This document shows, piece after piece, positions 32,965-45,137 of a stretch of DNA of 64,000 bases; position 1 is the first letter of the stretch; each line of letters begins with the position of its first letter. The notes beneath the pieces are model-generated. The model was given only the letters and a program-made list of their open reading frames with translations. It ran no database searches and was not told where the DNA came from. The translations under genes and the position numbers were made by a program. The stretch comes from Cylindrodendrum hubeiense. Its lineage: Eukaryota > Ascomycota > Sordariomycetes > Hypocreales > Nectriaceae. The DNA lies in the NCBI GenBank assembly GCA_014621425.1, contig JAANBB010000205.1, positions 1 through 64,000 on the forward strand. Direction: 5' to 3'.

Positions 32965-34036
32965 GGCTATCATCGGACACGGCGGCGATGATTAATTCAC
33001 AAATGACGACTCGACGAGGGAATGTCTGGCGCAAGAAGACTTCGGTTTCCATGCGCTGGAACCACCAAACCATGGTGGCCCTCAAGGGACGAGCATCTCA
33101 AAAGCCCCTTTCGGCAGCAGAAGCCCTGGGTACACGAGAGACTATTTGGCGTTGGTAGGCATGGCCCAAGGTGAGGCACATCTGGCGTTTGAATTTCGTG
33201 ATTTCGGGGGCTCATGTGTCTTGTTTCAGCTCCAATCTTCCCCAAAGAAGCCGGCCTGCAAGCAATGGGAAGGAGAAGGGAATAGTTTGTCTTGGTTGGA
33301 GAGGCCGAGATGCCTCACAGCATTGTCAACAAGACCGGCGAAGGGATATATATCTAGGTTGGTGGCGCGATGTCTGCTGATGACGATGCCAAGTAACCAG
33401 ACCCGCCTCTCGCCGAACGAGACGAGTAGAGTGCGAATTCTGTGCCAATGTAATCTGTACATTATAATACATAGCTACCTACGTACCCTTATCCGAGTAG
33501 ATGCTGGCCGTTTGTCTTGCAGAGGTGGTCCGATGAATGCAACCGCGAGAGATAGGCGAGAGCATGAAAAGAAATGCCCAAAAATCCCCACATCCTCTAT
33601 CCTACCAACTTGCATAGTAATCGCGAAGTATGTTAGCATAGCAATACCTCGTTCTCAACACCAAGATGTTGTGTGAAGCGAACGGTGCCCCATTGCATAC
33701 GGGTTCTGAACGATTTAAACTGGTGTGGTACTCGCGCACAGTTTTGTCTCGCATAAGCGACTTCAATTCGAAAAGTAAACCGTGTCCAGGATACAGTTAC
33801 ATCACTCCGTACTTTGAAGCAAGACTGGTGATGAATTTTGTTCCAAGACCCTCATAGTGGGACAAACTGTTGCAACTCGTGCCGGTCTGACGGGGTCAAA
33901 GTGAACATCTCGATTTCGCACCCGACGAGCCAGACACCGCCTCTTGCGGATGTTACCCAGGAAAGCGGCTGTGATTGTGTTAGAGGAGTCCGTGTCGCCT
34001 GGGAACTGCTGTGCTCACCTGGTTATGTGATACCTG
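32965..34036. other. Convergent 3' flanks
   Basis: No gene supported between the SF3A1 and F-box stop codons. The longest frame (33,146-33,676) has no domain and atypical composition. Confidence 0.55.
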
Positions 34037-36340
34037 TCACGTAAACTCGCGACTGGGCGATGCTAAAGGCTGATTGACACTGATCTCAGTGATATTACTC
34101 GGCATGTCAATCGTGTCGTTGTAACCAAACGAAATGGTATCTAGCGGACCATCTGCCCAGTTATAAACTTCAAATAGTGTATCGCTCTTCGATGGATCCC
34201 ATTCCCCCAGTATTTCAATGAGGTCATCGATGTGATGAATACACATGCCGACATAGCAATTGCTTAACAATTGAACCTGAAGGCTTTGTACATTCGAAAA
34301 TGTAGCAGCTGAGACGGAAACAAGAGTGTCCAAGAATATTCGAATTATAGGCTCGGAGACCCGCTCACTCGGCGTTGGCACCGGTGGGATTGAACCATGG
34401 CACATGCGGACTATTGCACCAACGCCGTCAATTTGCCTGCCATCCGTAGATGACATCAAAGCCAAACCAGTTACCTTGCCAGAGGCATCCGGGGTCACAA
34501 AAGACCAGCAAGCGCCCGGGCTCTCCAACCACTCCGTGGGACCGAAGAAAGCAGAGCGGCCGCGGTTAGTTTTAATCTGGTCTGGTTCAGCCTGTAAACT
34601 TCAACGTTAGGAACCAGGGTGCCATCACTCACAAGAAGAAATATACCGGGAAGGTATTGGTCATTAGGGTCCTCAGAGTCGTCGTAAAATATGTCGTAGG
34701 GGACATTGAGAAACGCAATGAAGGAAATGTACTCCCCGGATCTTAGGTAAAAATGCTTGACAAGGTCACTGCTAGACCCAATCTTGAATGTTGACTTCTC
34801 AGATACGATTATTCCACTTAGCCCATATGTGCCAAATGAGACAGTGAGGCTGGTGATATATGTGCCATCTATCTCCAGGGGAAGATAGTGGAAGAGGCTC
34901 CATTCATCATAGTGTGGGAGTTGTTGGGGATTCTCCGTAGCGTCGACGACATGCAACATCTCATCGTCGCTGAGTTCAGGCCTGGCATCCCACAGAGTTC
35001 TGCTGGGCCACTCGGAAAATTCTGTTTCATGGGGCTCATCGAATTCGACTCGAAGTATCTTGAGGTCCTTCAGTGAAGTGAGTAAGATAGATCGAATCTC
35101 TCGAAGTAGACGGACACTCACATCATGCGTAACGCGGAGAAGACGAAGATCATGGCCTTGAAATGCTCCGTGTAAGCCTTGAACCGTATCTCCTAGCCAA
35201 GGCGAATTAGTGCCATCTCGGTAGCAGAAGCGGATGGCCGAGAGTCCATGAAGTCCCAGTGACAAGTTAATTCCGCGAATGGCATAGACCTGGACGGGAA
35301 TGGCTACATCTGTCGGCTTTTCTTGGGAAGCTTGATCAGCAAGTTGAATTGTCCGCAGATATCGATTTCCGAAAATGGAGATGATGGTCCCGCAAAGCCA
35401 GACGGTGCCGCCAATCTCATCCACCGGAAGCGAGTAAGTATGTGGTGGATACGAGCTAGGGTCTCGGTTCAGAAGATGAAGAAAGGAGACTGCAGTGCTA
35501 GATGCTGCCAAGAGAGAGCGTGTCAAACAATTCGGAAGATGTTGCCATATCTCTGTCTGGAGCTCGGCAGGGAGTTTGGAGCATTGTGAAAGAAGGTGGG
35601 ACAAGTCTGTTTCCGCCACAGCTAGGTACCCCAACGGAGTTGAGTCCAGAGATTCCTTCATGTTACTCCGGAAATTCGGTGAGGGGATTCGCAGGGTTTG
35701 TTGGCCAAGCTTGTAGAGCAAATGAGCCGGGGTAGGGGAATGATGGTGACGAGCAATCTTCCAGCAACAAACGTGTGCAAAAACCATTGGCATGGTCGTG
35801 TCACATTCCAATTCTGGGTCCTTTGTAGTGGGAACGAGAAATATTTCAATCTGGCTGGTGAGTAGGAGGCGCTTGGAGAGCTTTCCGAGTTCATCAAGTT
35901 GGGCGCTCAGTTTCTGACAGAAGACGTGAGGGGGGAGGTGCCCATCTGCGGCTAGGTTTAAGACTGAGACTTGATTAGCAAAAGACTACCACATCGTTTT
36001 GATATGGGACTCAATGTAGAAGGTAGATCGTACAGGCAACGACGTCGAATTCCCAATCTTGACGGTTAGGAATCGAACTATGTGGCCATTGTTCATACCA
36101 GGGGAGACTTTCTCGACAGAGTGCGCAGCGAAGGTCAAGAGCGACAGCCAGCAATGGGATGGGATCCAGAGACCCATCTGGACCAGGCACGTAGGGTTCA
36201 GGAGAATTATCAGATCGCCAAAGGCCATCGGAATAATAAAATTGATCAGGGGCATCAAGACCATCAGGGCCATCAACCCACCCGTCAAAGTCGTCATATT
36301 CATCCAGAGGCGTGACCGGAGCGAGCGCCAGCCATTCCAT
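34037..36340 (-). CDS. Large F-box protein with Cys-rich N-terminus
   Basis: Probable substrate adaptor of an SCF ubiquitin ligase; target unknown. Three minus-strand exons: 36340-36034, 35963-34633 and 34591-34037, giving 730 residues with all phases consistent. Intron 1 has the branch GCTAATC. Intron 2 is only 41 nt (GTGAGT, CCTAAC, TTACAG), and splicing it replaces a premature end. Exon 1 ends with a Cys-containing motif (RCALCRESLPW). Exon 2 contains FCQKL...VCCWKI, a pattern seen before the F-box in a fungal family. The F-box lies at about residues 230-270 (KLPAELQTEIWQHL). The C-terminal half (about 460 residues, with FFGPTEWLES) is a beta-rich region of unknown fold. The domain call is firm, the function is inferred. 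Confidence 0.82.
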
Positions 36341-37324
36341 GTTGTTTGAGAAAGTGTATCGACCCCAAGTCCCCGGTCAAAGGAACAGGGGCCAAAGGGA
36401 ACAGTTCGAGGCTTGGTTGAGATAGTAAAACGCGGCGGTTGAGAAGTTGGTGTAAGAAGAGCGATGTTGTTTCAGTGAAAGGGAGATCTTGAGTACAAGG
36501 CAGCGGGTGGGTGGTTTCTGGCAGCTGTTGGCAGTTGCTAAAGCTTCCGCGTGATGGAAAGCAAACACAGAGGTGCATGCAAAATTTAGCTTAAATGAAG
36601 CAGCAATGCGCTCAGTCAATAAACAAACCGAGTGTCAAAAAGAATGCTGGGCGAATGTTGGTATTTAGACTAGTAGTAGATGTTACGAGTGGGTGCGAAG
36701 TGTCGGGGTTGTTCTCGGGGGACAGAACCCAGCAGGAACACACACAAAGTTCTACAAATAAGCAATTTGAAGACTCAACAAGCTTGAGGGCCCAGTGTGT
36801 CCTGATCTAACATGTGGAAACTTGAGTAGTTCCATACATCTAGGTGAGTACGTCTAGTCTAGTTGAGTGAAGATCAAATAGAGCTTCAACCTTGCGTCTT
36901 AGACCCCTACCCAAAACGGCTGAAACCATTGGCCGACCTGAAAGCAGGTGCCGCCATGCCTGCTTCCAACGTCCCCGCCTTAACTGACTTGCAGAACCAG
37001 AGACACAGCCCCCACCAAAACCGCCCGCCTCCGTCTGCTCTGCTCTGTCATCGGCGAACCTCCATCTGATCTCGTCCCCGTTCGTTCCCTTTGCAGCTGC
37101 GATTAAAACCCACCACCAACCACCAACCACCACCACCCAACGCCGTAAATCCTTTCGCTCTCGACGCCGCAGCTCAGGCGCGATCTGCTCCCTCTCCTCT
37201 GCCGGCGAACCCCGGTTATTCAACCCTCAATACCGCCAAACTGGCGCCCGACCAGGATCCCGGCCACAGCGCCGGCACCGACCCCGAGTCGCCCAAGGAC
37301 CTGCACCGTCCGATCCTCCAGTCT
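36341..37324. other. Divergent promoter region F-box / Snx3
   Basis: Nearly 1 kb between divergent starts. The segment 37,090-37,324 is an open frame continuous with Snx3 but has no ATG in frame (the ATG at 36,956 is cut off by TGA), so it is treated as leader. CACCACCAACCACC repeats lie near 37,110. Confidence 0.55.
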
Positions 37325-38024
37325 ATGCCCGACACTCGCCAGCAGAGCTTCGATGAGATCTACGGCCCTCCCGAGAACTTTCTCGAGATTGAGGTGAGCT
37401 TCCCCGCCTGCCGGCCTGCCGTTCTGCCGTTCTGCCCCCGTGCCCCTCCACTGCGCCCCCGCGACCTCGCGACCTCGCCAAATAGTGTCGCAAGACCATC
37501 CGCAAATCGCACCAAGTCGACAAGACCTCACTCGCAGTTCACTAACCCGCGTCGCCCGCTCTGTAGGTTCGCAGCCCCCGAACCCACGGCATGGGTCGCA
37601 ACATGTACACCGACTACGAGATCATGTGCCGCACCAACATCCCGGCCTTCAAGCTGCGCCAGAGCAGCGTCCGCCGCCGCTACTCCGACTTTGAGTACTT
37701 CCGCGACATCCTCGAACGCGAGAGCGCTCGCGTCACCATTCCCCCGCTGCCCGGAAAGGTCTTCACCAACCGTTTCAGCGACGACGTCATCGAGGGTCGC
37801 CGTGCGGGGCTCGAGAAGTTCCTCAAGATCGTTGTCGGCCATCCGCTGCTGCAAACCGGCAGCAAGGTCCTGGCTGCCTTTGTCCAGGGTAAGTTCCCCC
37901 CTCCAAGCTCGGATCGCGCGAATTTGCCAAGAAGGCGTCCATGTGACGCTCTTGACGTAGATACGGACGGCGAACTCACTGACTAACCCTCACAGACCCT
38001 AACTGGGATCGCAACGCCTGGTGA
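37325..38024 (+). CDS. SNX3: Sorting nexin 3 (Snx3/Grd19), PX-domain protein
   Basis: Binds phosphatidylinositol 3-phosphate on endosomes and retrieves Golgi membrane proteins with retromer. Three exons: 37325-37393, 37567-37888 and 37996-38024, giving 139 residues, close to the usual size. The N-terminus [15 protein letters not shown], the [14 protein letters not shown] motif (phosphoinositide-binding Arg-Tyr), the IPPLPGK loop and the R81-R82-like [10 protein letters not shown] helix are all present. The 29-nt last exon adds [12 protein letters not shown]37325 is the only in-frame methionine upstream and matches the family length. Confidence 0.95.
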
Positions 38025-39120
38025 CCCCGTCGCCTAATCTGGTCCTTCTTCACCATGTCCTCTCATCCCGCTTCCCCTTCCTCTTCTGCCTCTCGAACCC
38101 CCCGGAAGCTCCGCAAGCGACAACAACCCACACGCCAACGAGATACCCCCCTTGAGTATCTCCGCACCACCAGATGATCAACCCCCAAGATATTAACAAG
38201 GAGAGGGGATGGGAACCGAAAGCTGGCGACAATTGGAAAGACGACATGTTGGAGGGGCCATTCCATCTTGGTCTTCACTTCTAACCCGTACATAGCCTTC
38301 TGTCTGCCCCCCTTGTCCCGCTCGTGGGAATACCCGGTCGGTCCTTTGCTTCAGTTTAGCCCTTGTTGGTCATTCACGCTTCCCGTCTTGTTGTCTTATT
38401 TTGGTTGTACCACATCTTGCCAGTAGCACGACCGCTGCTTCACTCCGGAGGAAGGGGGGCGTTGGTATACCTTTTTTTTTTCTTCTATCTTGCTGTACTT
38501 CTCGTCAATCCTGATCCAGAAACATTGCCATTCACTTGAAGAAAAAGCAAGGCACCCCCGAACGAAAGCGGAATGTTTGCACGTGTTCATATCCATCGTC
38601 AGATTGTCATCCCCAAACAAATAACTCCGCGGGAGTTGGAAGTTCTATGTCCTATGCAAACAGTGTGGTGGTGGTACACGGTAAAAACCGGTTCATGTCC
38701 ATGCGGAACAATGCAGACGTAAAAATGCGCCCCTAATTGTACATGTATGTGAGAACGTGTTTCTTCTCTCCTCATCTACAAGCCTGCCCCTTGGCCTGCC
38801 AGCCAAACGCCACAATATCGAGACGCCTAAAATGTTTGCCCCCCTCCCCCCTTCTGTGTCCTGGCTTTTTGGTAGTCCCGGTGCGTCTATGACCGGGGAA
38901 ATAATAATATTATACATGGGGATCGTAGCGCCGTATCCAGAGATGAGGCGACCCAAGAGCGGGATGTCTTCACTCGCCTTCCAGGTGTGGTGAATTTCGT
39001 TTTCCAGTGGTGATGTTACAATGCGACGAGCCAAGAACCAATGGGTTCCGTGGTGACTTTTATTTCCGTTATGGATCCCCTGTTGATGCTGTCGCTGCTG
39101 CCCTTCGTTGTGGTTTGCAT
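38025..39120. other. Convergent 3' flanks of Snx3 and Rim2
   Basis: No gene supported. The stretch has a T-run (near 38,470) and AATAATAATATTATACATGG near 38,900, compatible with 3' UTR and polyadenylation sequence of both genes. Confidence 0.6.
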
Positions 39121-40428
39121 CTAGGCGGGCGTGTTGAAGAGGCGGAGGATGCCCTCATACATGCCGAACATGATGGCGGCGCTGGGCACTGTGCGCATGA
39201 GATGGGGAGTCAGACCGCCGTAGAGACCCATCAGGCCCTCCTCGACCCAGACGAGCTTGAAGCACTGCATCAGGCCGGTGTACTTGGGGAGGCCATTGTC
39301 CATGGGCGCCTGTCGTAGTCGGGTTCGCGCAACCTATTTATCGAGTTAGCATGTCTCATCCGCAGTGAATGTCAACAAGAAAATCGCACCTCGTGGGGAT
39401 ATGCGATGACGGCAGCCACCAGCTTAGCACCGCCAGCAGCTCCGACCTTGCCCGTCCAGTCCAGCGTCTTGTCCCACCACGTCTTGTCCCTACCGGTGCG
39501 CACGATCTCGGCCTCTCTGCGGGCGAGGGCGACCTTCATCTGCTCGTATAGCATCCACTGCATGGTGGACTCGACGACACCGAGGTAGCTGGCACTCATG
39601 CCGCGATAGAGGCTCCCGAAGCCCTCGTCCCGCAGGATCTGGCGCACGCAGTCGTAGCTGTTGCGGTACTGGCGCAGCTGGGAGCCGGCGCTGCGCTCCG
39701 AGACGTTCTTGTCGAGCTGCAGGCGGGTCTTGATCATCCAGATGGGGTTTGTAATGGTCGAGGTGACGACGCCGGCGGCGACACCAGCCGTGAGGTGGAC
39801 CCAAGGAGCCTCCTGGCCTCCGTTGGCGTACTGTGAGATGAGGCGCTTGCCATTGCCGTAGACGTAGAAGTTGATACTGCGGGCGGGGATGACGCCGACC
39901 AGGTTGGGGCCGAGACCCTTGAAGAGGGCGCGCCAGCCCTCAGTCTTGTAGACGGAGCCGAGGATCTGGAGGGTATCGTTGAGGTGGTAGAGGGCGGCGC
40001 GAGCGGGATTGAGGGGGCCAAGAGCTTGCATCTGAGCCTGGCGGGTGACTCGGATCTGGGCCTGGTAGAAGTCGGACTGCAGTCGGGTCTTGAGGACGTC
40101 GAGGGGTGCTGTGAGGGTTGCGGCTGTCATGCCACCGACTCTAGAGATTGGCGGTCTGTGTCAGTTTTCCGTCTCCAGTAGGACAGTTGCAGAGCGCAAA
40201 GGATTCAACGTACGCTCCGGCGACCATATGCACCCACGACTTGGCAAAGGGCAGAGCCTTGACATTGCCTTGCACAATCGTGTCGTCGGGGAGAACATCG
40301 CCGGTCTCCCTCGACTGGATGAGGGCGGCGTGATCTCGGGGGGTTTTGGAGTGGTGGAAGGGTCGATCATCGCGGCCAGCGACCAAGGCCGTGGATTGAG
40401 GAAGCGTCATTTGGGAGGCAGCTGTCAT
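39121..40428 (-). CDS. RIM2: Mitochondrial pyrimidine nucleotide carrier (Rim2 type)
   Basis: Six-helix inner-membrane carrier (SLC25A33/36 relatives) that exchanges pyrimidine (deoxy)nucleotides. Three minus-strand exons: 40428-40214, 40140-39390 and 39333-39121, giving 392 residues. Three repeats each carry a carrier signature: PLDVLKTR, PIWMIKTR and YPHEVARTR. The third is completed only across the exon 2/3 junction. The SWVHMVAGAVGGM start of helix 1 spans junction 1. An about 65-residue N-terminal extension precedes helix 1, and the long loop between helices 1 and 2 is a Rim2-family trait. Intron 2 has the unusual donor GTGCGA. Confidence 0.93.
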
Positions 40429-41224
40429 GGCTCTGTTTGGATCGGTTTCGTCTCGATTCGTTGTTGTATCGTGTGAGAGCGTTTGGAGGTGATCTTGCGC
40501 CCGGGATGGTCGGCGACAAGACTGTGATGTAGTGCAGGATTGGATGATTCAAGACAAGGACAAACACTCTCTACTTCTGCTGGTCCATAGCATCGAAGGG
40601 CCGGCTGAAGTGTCGTGAAGGGAGAGAGCGTGTGTGGTGATGGAAAAGAAAAAAATTAAGACGATTATTTCAGCGGTTATGCAGGAGCAGGAGCAAATGC
40701 CATGGCCTCTTTGGCTTTTGGCGGCCTCGAAGACTAGATCCAACTTTTTTTTTCTGCGGATTGCGACTGGACGAGCGACACGCGCCTTGTCCCGGGTGGC
40801 ATGGGCCTGAGGGGCCTGGTCATCCGGGGTGGGTCCGGGGTTCCGGGTCCGACCATCAGACATGATGACTGCCCTTTATACGGAGTACGACACTACATGC
40901 TACGGACGTACATGTCATTGTACGCTATGCACCCACTTAATTACAGGGCCGTAGCTGCAAGAGCCCTGTGCATGCAATTGCTCACGTCCAACTCGACTTG
41001 ACCGGCTTCATCCATGTACACACGTTTCTTCGTAGCTAGCTGTCTGTGCCTCCTTGTTCCGTGTCTAACAACATCCTTTCTTGAAGCACAGACACATGGC
41101 CTAGCTGGGTGATGCATTTACTGAGCCATCACTGCTTCGAGGCGCATTCATCGTCGCCGAGGTACTCCCCGGCGTCATCATCATAGGCCGGCCGTGGCTT
41201 GGTTGGGGGAACTCAGATGGCCGA
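40429..41224. other. Rim2 promoter and 3' flank of the zinc-cluster gene
   Basis: About 800 bases without a supportable gene. AT-containing segments (40,640-40,680) and TACATGTAC-like palindromic motifs (40,900) are visible. Confidence 0.5.
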
Positions 41225-43092
41225 TCAGCGACTTCTCCAACGGGGGGGCCCCACGCCCAGACTCAGCCGATGCCTCTCCGCACTCAAGTCGAACCTGCTC
41301 ATCGATATGGAAGTAGGTGGCTCCAATGTTGCTAAGCGGCCTCCTTCTCGACTCGGTGGCTGAAAGCCATCGTCCTTTGCCGTCGATTCCCCTGTGCTTG
41401 GTGTTATCTCGCTCGACATCCGGCCCACTTCCTGTCCGTCCCCGAGACGACTTGCCCGGGCATCTCTCCCCTCAGAGGCGTCTGACCCGCCACCCTCAGA
41501 GGCGTCCGCACAATCACCACCTTTCATGGTAATTTCTTGCTTGAGCCTTCCCACCTCTTCCTCTGTGACCGTCTTCCAGCTGCACTTTGCATGCTTTTTG
41601 GTGCATCCCACACATGCCGTCAAATGCTTCACGCATTGTACTTTGAGTCGCCGACATCGGTCACATGGCGGGTCGATCACTTCGCCTTTGCCGAGCTGGT
41701 CTGTCCTCTGCGTGATGACTGACCGAAAGGCCTCTGCTTGACTATCCACGATGGGTTGACTAATCGTCTCTGCAGTATTTCCTGCTCCGTATCGACTGCT
41801 TGAGCTTGGAGGAGCATAAGTGTGAGAAGTATTTTGAGACGGGTCCACGCTGGCCAACGACCCTCCAGCCGCGGAAGCTGCCCGGGACGGTGGCGGAGAA
41901 GCCGATGCAGCGATAAACTGCTGGAGGAGATCCGCGTGGAGATCGTAAGCCTGGCTAAAGTTGGCACCTCGCTGGCTGGGATTCACGGGCTGGAACCGGG
42001 ATAAAGACCCTTCTTGGGCGTTACGACGCCGATGTATATCTTGCTTCCGGTGACCGAGCCTATGATTCAGGATGCGAGCCCTTGCCGCCACTTCATCGGC
42101 CTTTTTGTAAAGAATTGAAGTCCTCTGTTCGAGGATATCCAGCGTCGCGAGCTCTGCTGCCTCATCTTCCTCGAGGGGCTGATCCAACGGGAATCGGTCC
42201 AAGGCGCCAGACCAGACTAGGCGCCAGTCATCCTCCGTGATCTCGACCTGTACCCCGTTGAGGATGAACTGACACCAGCGCGAGCCGTCGGGCTTATGTA
42301 TCAGTGAAAACTCTTTAGGATTAGAGCGTGCGTAGCTGACAACATCGAGCCAGCTGATACTGTTAGAGAAAGGCTGGAGAGGTGTGGTCTTGATGGGTCC
42401 ATCAAAGAACTTCTCTATGCCCCTGAGCAGGCGTGGGCCGGTGAGTTTGGCTCCCAGGCTTGCAGCGAGACTTTCATGCTGGTCTAAAACACCTGGAATC
42501 GCTGATTAGCTTGTCGACGAGACGAAAGCAGAGACGAGTTGGGGACCTACTTTCGTACTCGCCGATGAGGCCAATGATGTCAGCAAAGGTATCGCTATCG
42601 CCCTGGACAAGGCTCAGATGTGAGGAGTTCGACCTCTGTAGATAGTGGATGTAGCCAGGCACGCCTTGATGTAGAGTTAGCACATCCTCTCAAACCACAA
42701 GCTTTGTCAACGCGCCAAGACAACAAGTCGAAAATGCAGCACGAGGAATGGACGTCCTGGAGGGGCCACGCAACAGGTTGAGCTTGGAGAGGATGGTGGA
42801 CGATGAATGACCGACACGTGGACTCCTCACGCGCCAATGCGTGATGCAGGTCCGTAGGTAGATGCAAAGATGGTGGGCTGGCACGCAGATAGGCGATCAA
42901 GCAGAGGAGTCCTGCTTCATACTACAGATGGAGCGTGTCTGAAGGCGAGGCACGGGACATGAGGTGACGGCGAAGCGCTGTCGCACGAGACTTACCTGGT
43001 TGGAGTATATGCGGAGGACGGCCTGGCTGGCCGCCGGCATCGTCGGCGTCACGCTTTCGTTTTTGAGGCTCCGGATCCACGACATGGGCCAT
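41225..43092 (-). CDS. Protein with C-terminal Zn2Cys6 cluster (putative regulator)
   Basis: Three minus-strand exons: 43092-42996, 42664-42551 and 42492-41225, giving 492 residues in consistent phase. The N-terminus has a basic nuclear-localisation-like QKRKRD. A conserved-looking central domain (about residues 50-170) contains DIIGLIGEYES, GPRLLRGIEKFF and WCQFILNGVQVEITEDDWRL. A helical region follows. The zinc cluster at residues 347-374 has CX2CX6CX6CX2CX6C spacing, canonical for fungal binuclear cluster DNA-binding domains. It is unusual in lying near the C-terminus rather than the N-terminus. Intron 1 (331 nt) is long, and its acceptor is my choice by phase, so an extra exon is possible. 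DNA binding is inferred, and targets are unknown. Confidence 0.78.
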
Positions 43093-45137
43093 GTTTGGCC
43101 TGCCGGAGGGATCTCGTGTGTGCGTGCGTGGTGGTGAGGACGAGGTCACCTCAATCACGAGTGGTCAAGAATGCGGGGCCCTCTGGACTGGGCGAGTGCC
43201 CAAAGGGAGGATATCGAGGCAAACTCTCTTGGCAGAGGTATAAGGTTATGCGGGTATGAGTGGGTGCGAATGCTGCAACTAATAAGACGGGAGAGGGCGA
43301 GAGTGGGTGAGAGATTTGAGGGACTGTGTGTATAAGAGCGAGCAGGTGAGTGGCGATAATTCGTAAGGGAAGTGGAGAGACAAGGGGAAGAGACGAAGGG
43401 AATAGGAGAACGAGAATCAGATGGCGAGGATGAGGAGACGGGGGAGGGCAGGGGAGGATGGAGGTGAAAGGGCCACAATGCTGGCTATTGGAGATGCATG
43501 GCGAAGCTGTAGAGTCTGTTTGTCTGAGTCTGGAGATGCGCTGACGATGAAGATGATGCAAAGCCTGTCCACAACGCAACGGTCGCAATTTAGTTGGCCC
43601 TCGGGAATAAATTGGACATTGACTCGCTCCCAAACGTGGCTGTTACCGCAGATGTAAGACGGTGTTGTCAGAAAGCAAGGGCAAAAGGATGAAGGAAAAA
43701 GGGTAAATAAATAAATAGCTGACAGTCCAAGACGAAAAAAAGAAGCCAAGAGCACACAAAGTGCCGAGCCGATGTGGGGGGGAGAAGAATTCAGGAAAAG
43801 AGGCGAGGCGCGACGACACGCAAGGCGGAACAGAACAAGCCAACGACGACGGACTGCAGTGGGCAAAAGGTACCTTTCCCTTGTACCGATTTACGGACCT
43901 GTTTATTCGCATGCGAAAAGACGAGAAGCCAGATTGACGGCAGAGCCAATTTACCTGATGCACATATGCACCAGAGCCACAAGCCAAATGGCCCAGAGCA
44001 ACTTTCACGGCGAGACCTCCTTGCAGCAGCAAATTCCAAGGCGGGCAGGGGATTGGTGCGAGGCGGCCGGCGGCAAGTGGGAGCCCCCTCAAGACCGAAA
44101 TGCTGGCAGCGTGCGTGCATTGAAGATCGGTCCGTGAGCGGCGTCGTTGTGGGCGGATGGAGAATGGCGCGGGAGGGAGGCAGCCGGTTTGTAGCCTGCG
44201 CAGTTTATTGCCTCCATTCCCCGTAGGGAGAGGCAGTTGATGCGTCAGTATCTGTTGGAGACGCGGCATATTCACTTGGAAGTGGAGTTGCATGTGAAGC
44301 AGCTCTGCTGTCAACATGTCGAGGAAGCAAGCATCTTACAGCGACAAAACCGCCAAACCCCAGGTACGAAGCACAGTTCTGCCGACCCTGGCCGAGTCCT
44401 TGTGTCACCACAGAGGAGGCTGTGCTGCATCTCCTTTAACACGGCCGGCATCCGGTCCGGATGGAAGGATGGGCACGGGAGCATGCGTCGCTACAATTCA
44501 TGTACATGGACTCCGTCTAGACCTTGACCGTGAGGCAATCCTCCCAAACAAGCTTCGTTTGCCCCTGCAAGAAGCTCAACAGTGCATCGGCAAGGTGCAG
44601 GACTCGGCACATCTCTGATTCTCCGGTCAGTGGAAGCTGCCCGTTGTTGGTGCCGCGCGCTTGGTGGTTATAGCAGATTGCCGCCAAACCAACCACCCTA
44701 CCTCTCCGAGTCCCGACACAGAGGACTTACTCACGTGGCGCCTCTCCTCCCACCTACCATGGCGTAAACGATTGACCAAGAGTTGGAGTTGTGGACAGAG
44801 ACTTCACACAGTAATTCTAGTCCTCTCCATATTACACAATCTTTTGTCAAGTCGGTGCTCGAATGTTGGCATTGCTTGTCTATCCCCTTCCTCCCTCGAA
44901 GCTCACCCAAACAAGCATCTTGCCAAATACACACGCAGTGAACTACAAATTTCCACGCATCCCCCGCCAAAACCCCGCCACAATCAGCACCACCCACTAA
45001 CCCCAATACCTCCTCTCTCCCACCAACCCCACTAAACCCGCCATCACCACCGAACGCTTCAAACCCAAGCTCTTGCCCGCTCAAACCCGCGACAAAACCG
45101 TAAACCACAACACTCACAACACACCCACACATGCGCC
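43093..45137. other. Divergent promoter region zinc-cluster gene / LSM7
   Basis: About 2 kb. The part next to 43,093 is C/T-rich when read on the minus strand (promoter or leader). The last 150 bases before LSM7 are CA/CCA-rich. Open frames in 43.4-44.3 kb occur on both strands without domains. No gene supported. Confidence 0.5.

Noticed and set aside
34370..34400. tRNA B-box-like GGTTCAATCCC on the minus strand
   Set aside because: Lies inside the F-box coding exon and the flanking bases cannot form a T-arm stem.
36956..37324. N-terminal extension of Snx3
   Set aside because: The frame is open but without an ATG after the TGA near 37,067. Family length fits ATG37325.
40549..40863. 104-codon minus frame upstream of Rim2
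   Set aside because: No domain and atypical composition. Lies in the Rim2 promoter region.
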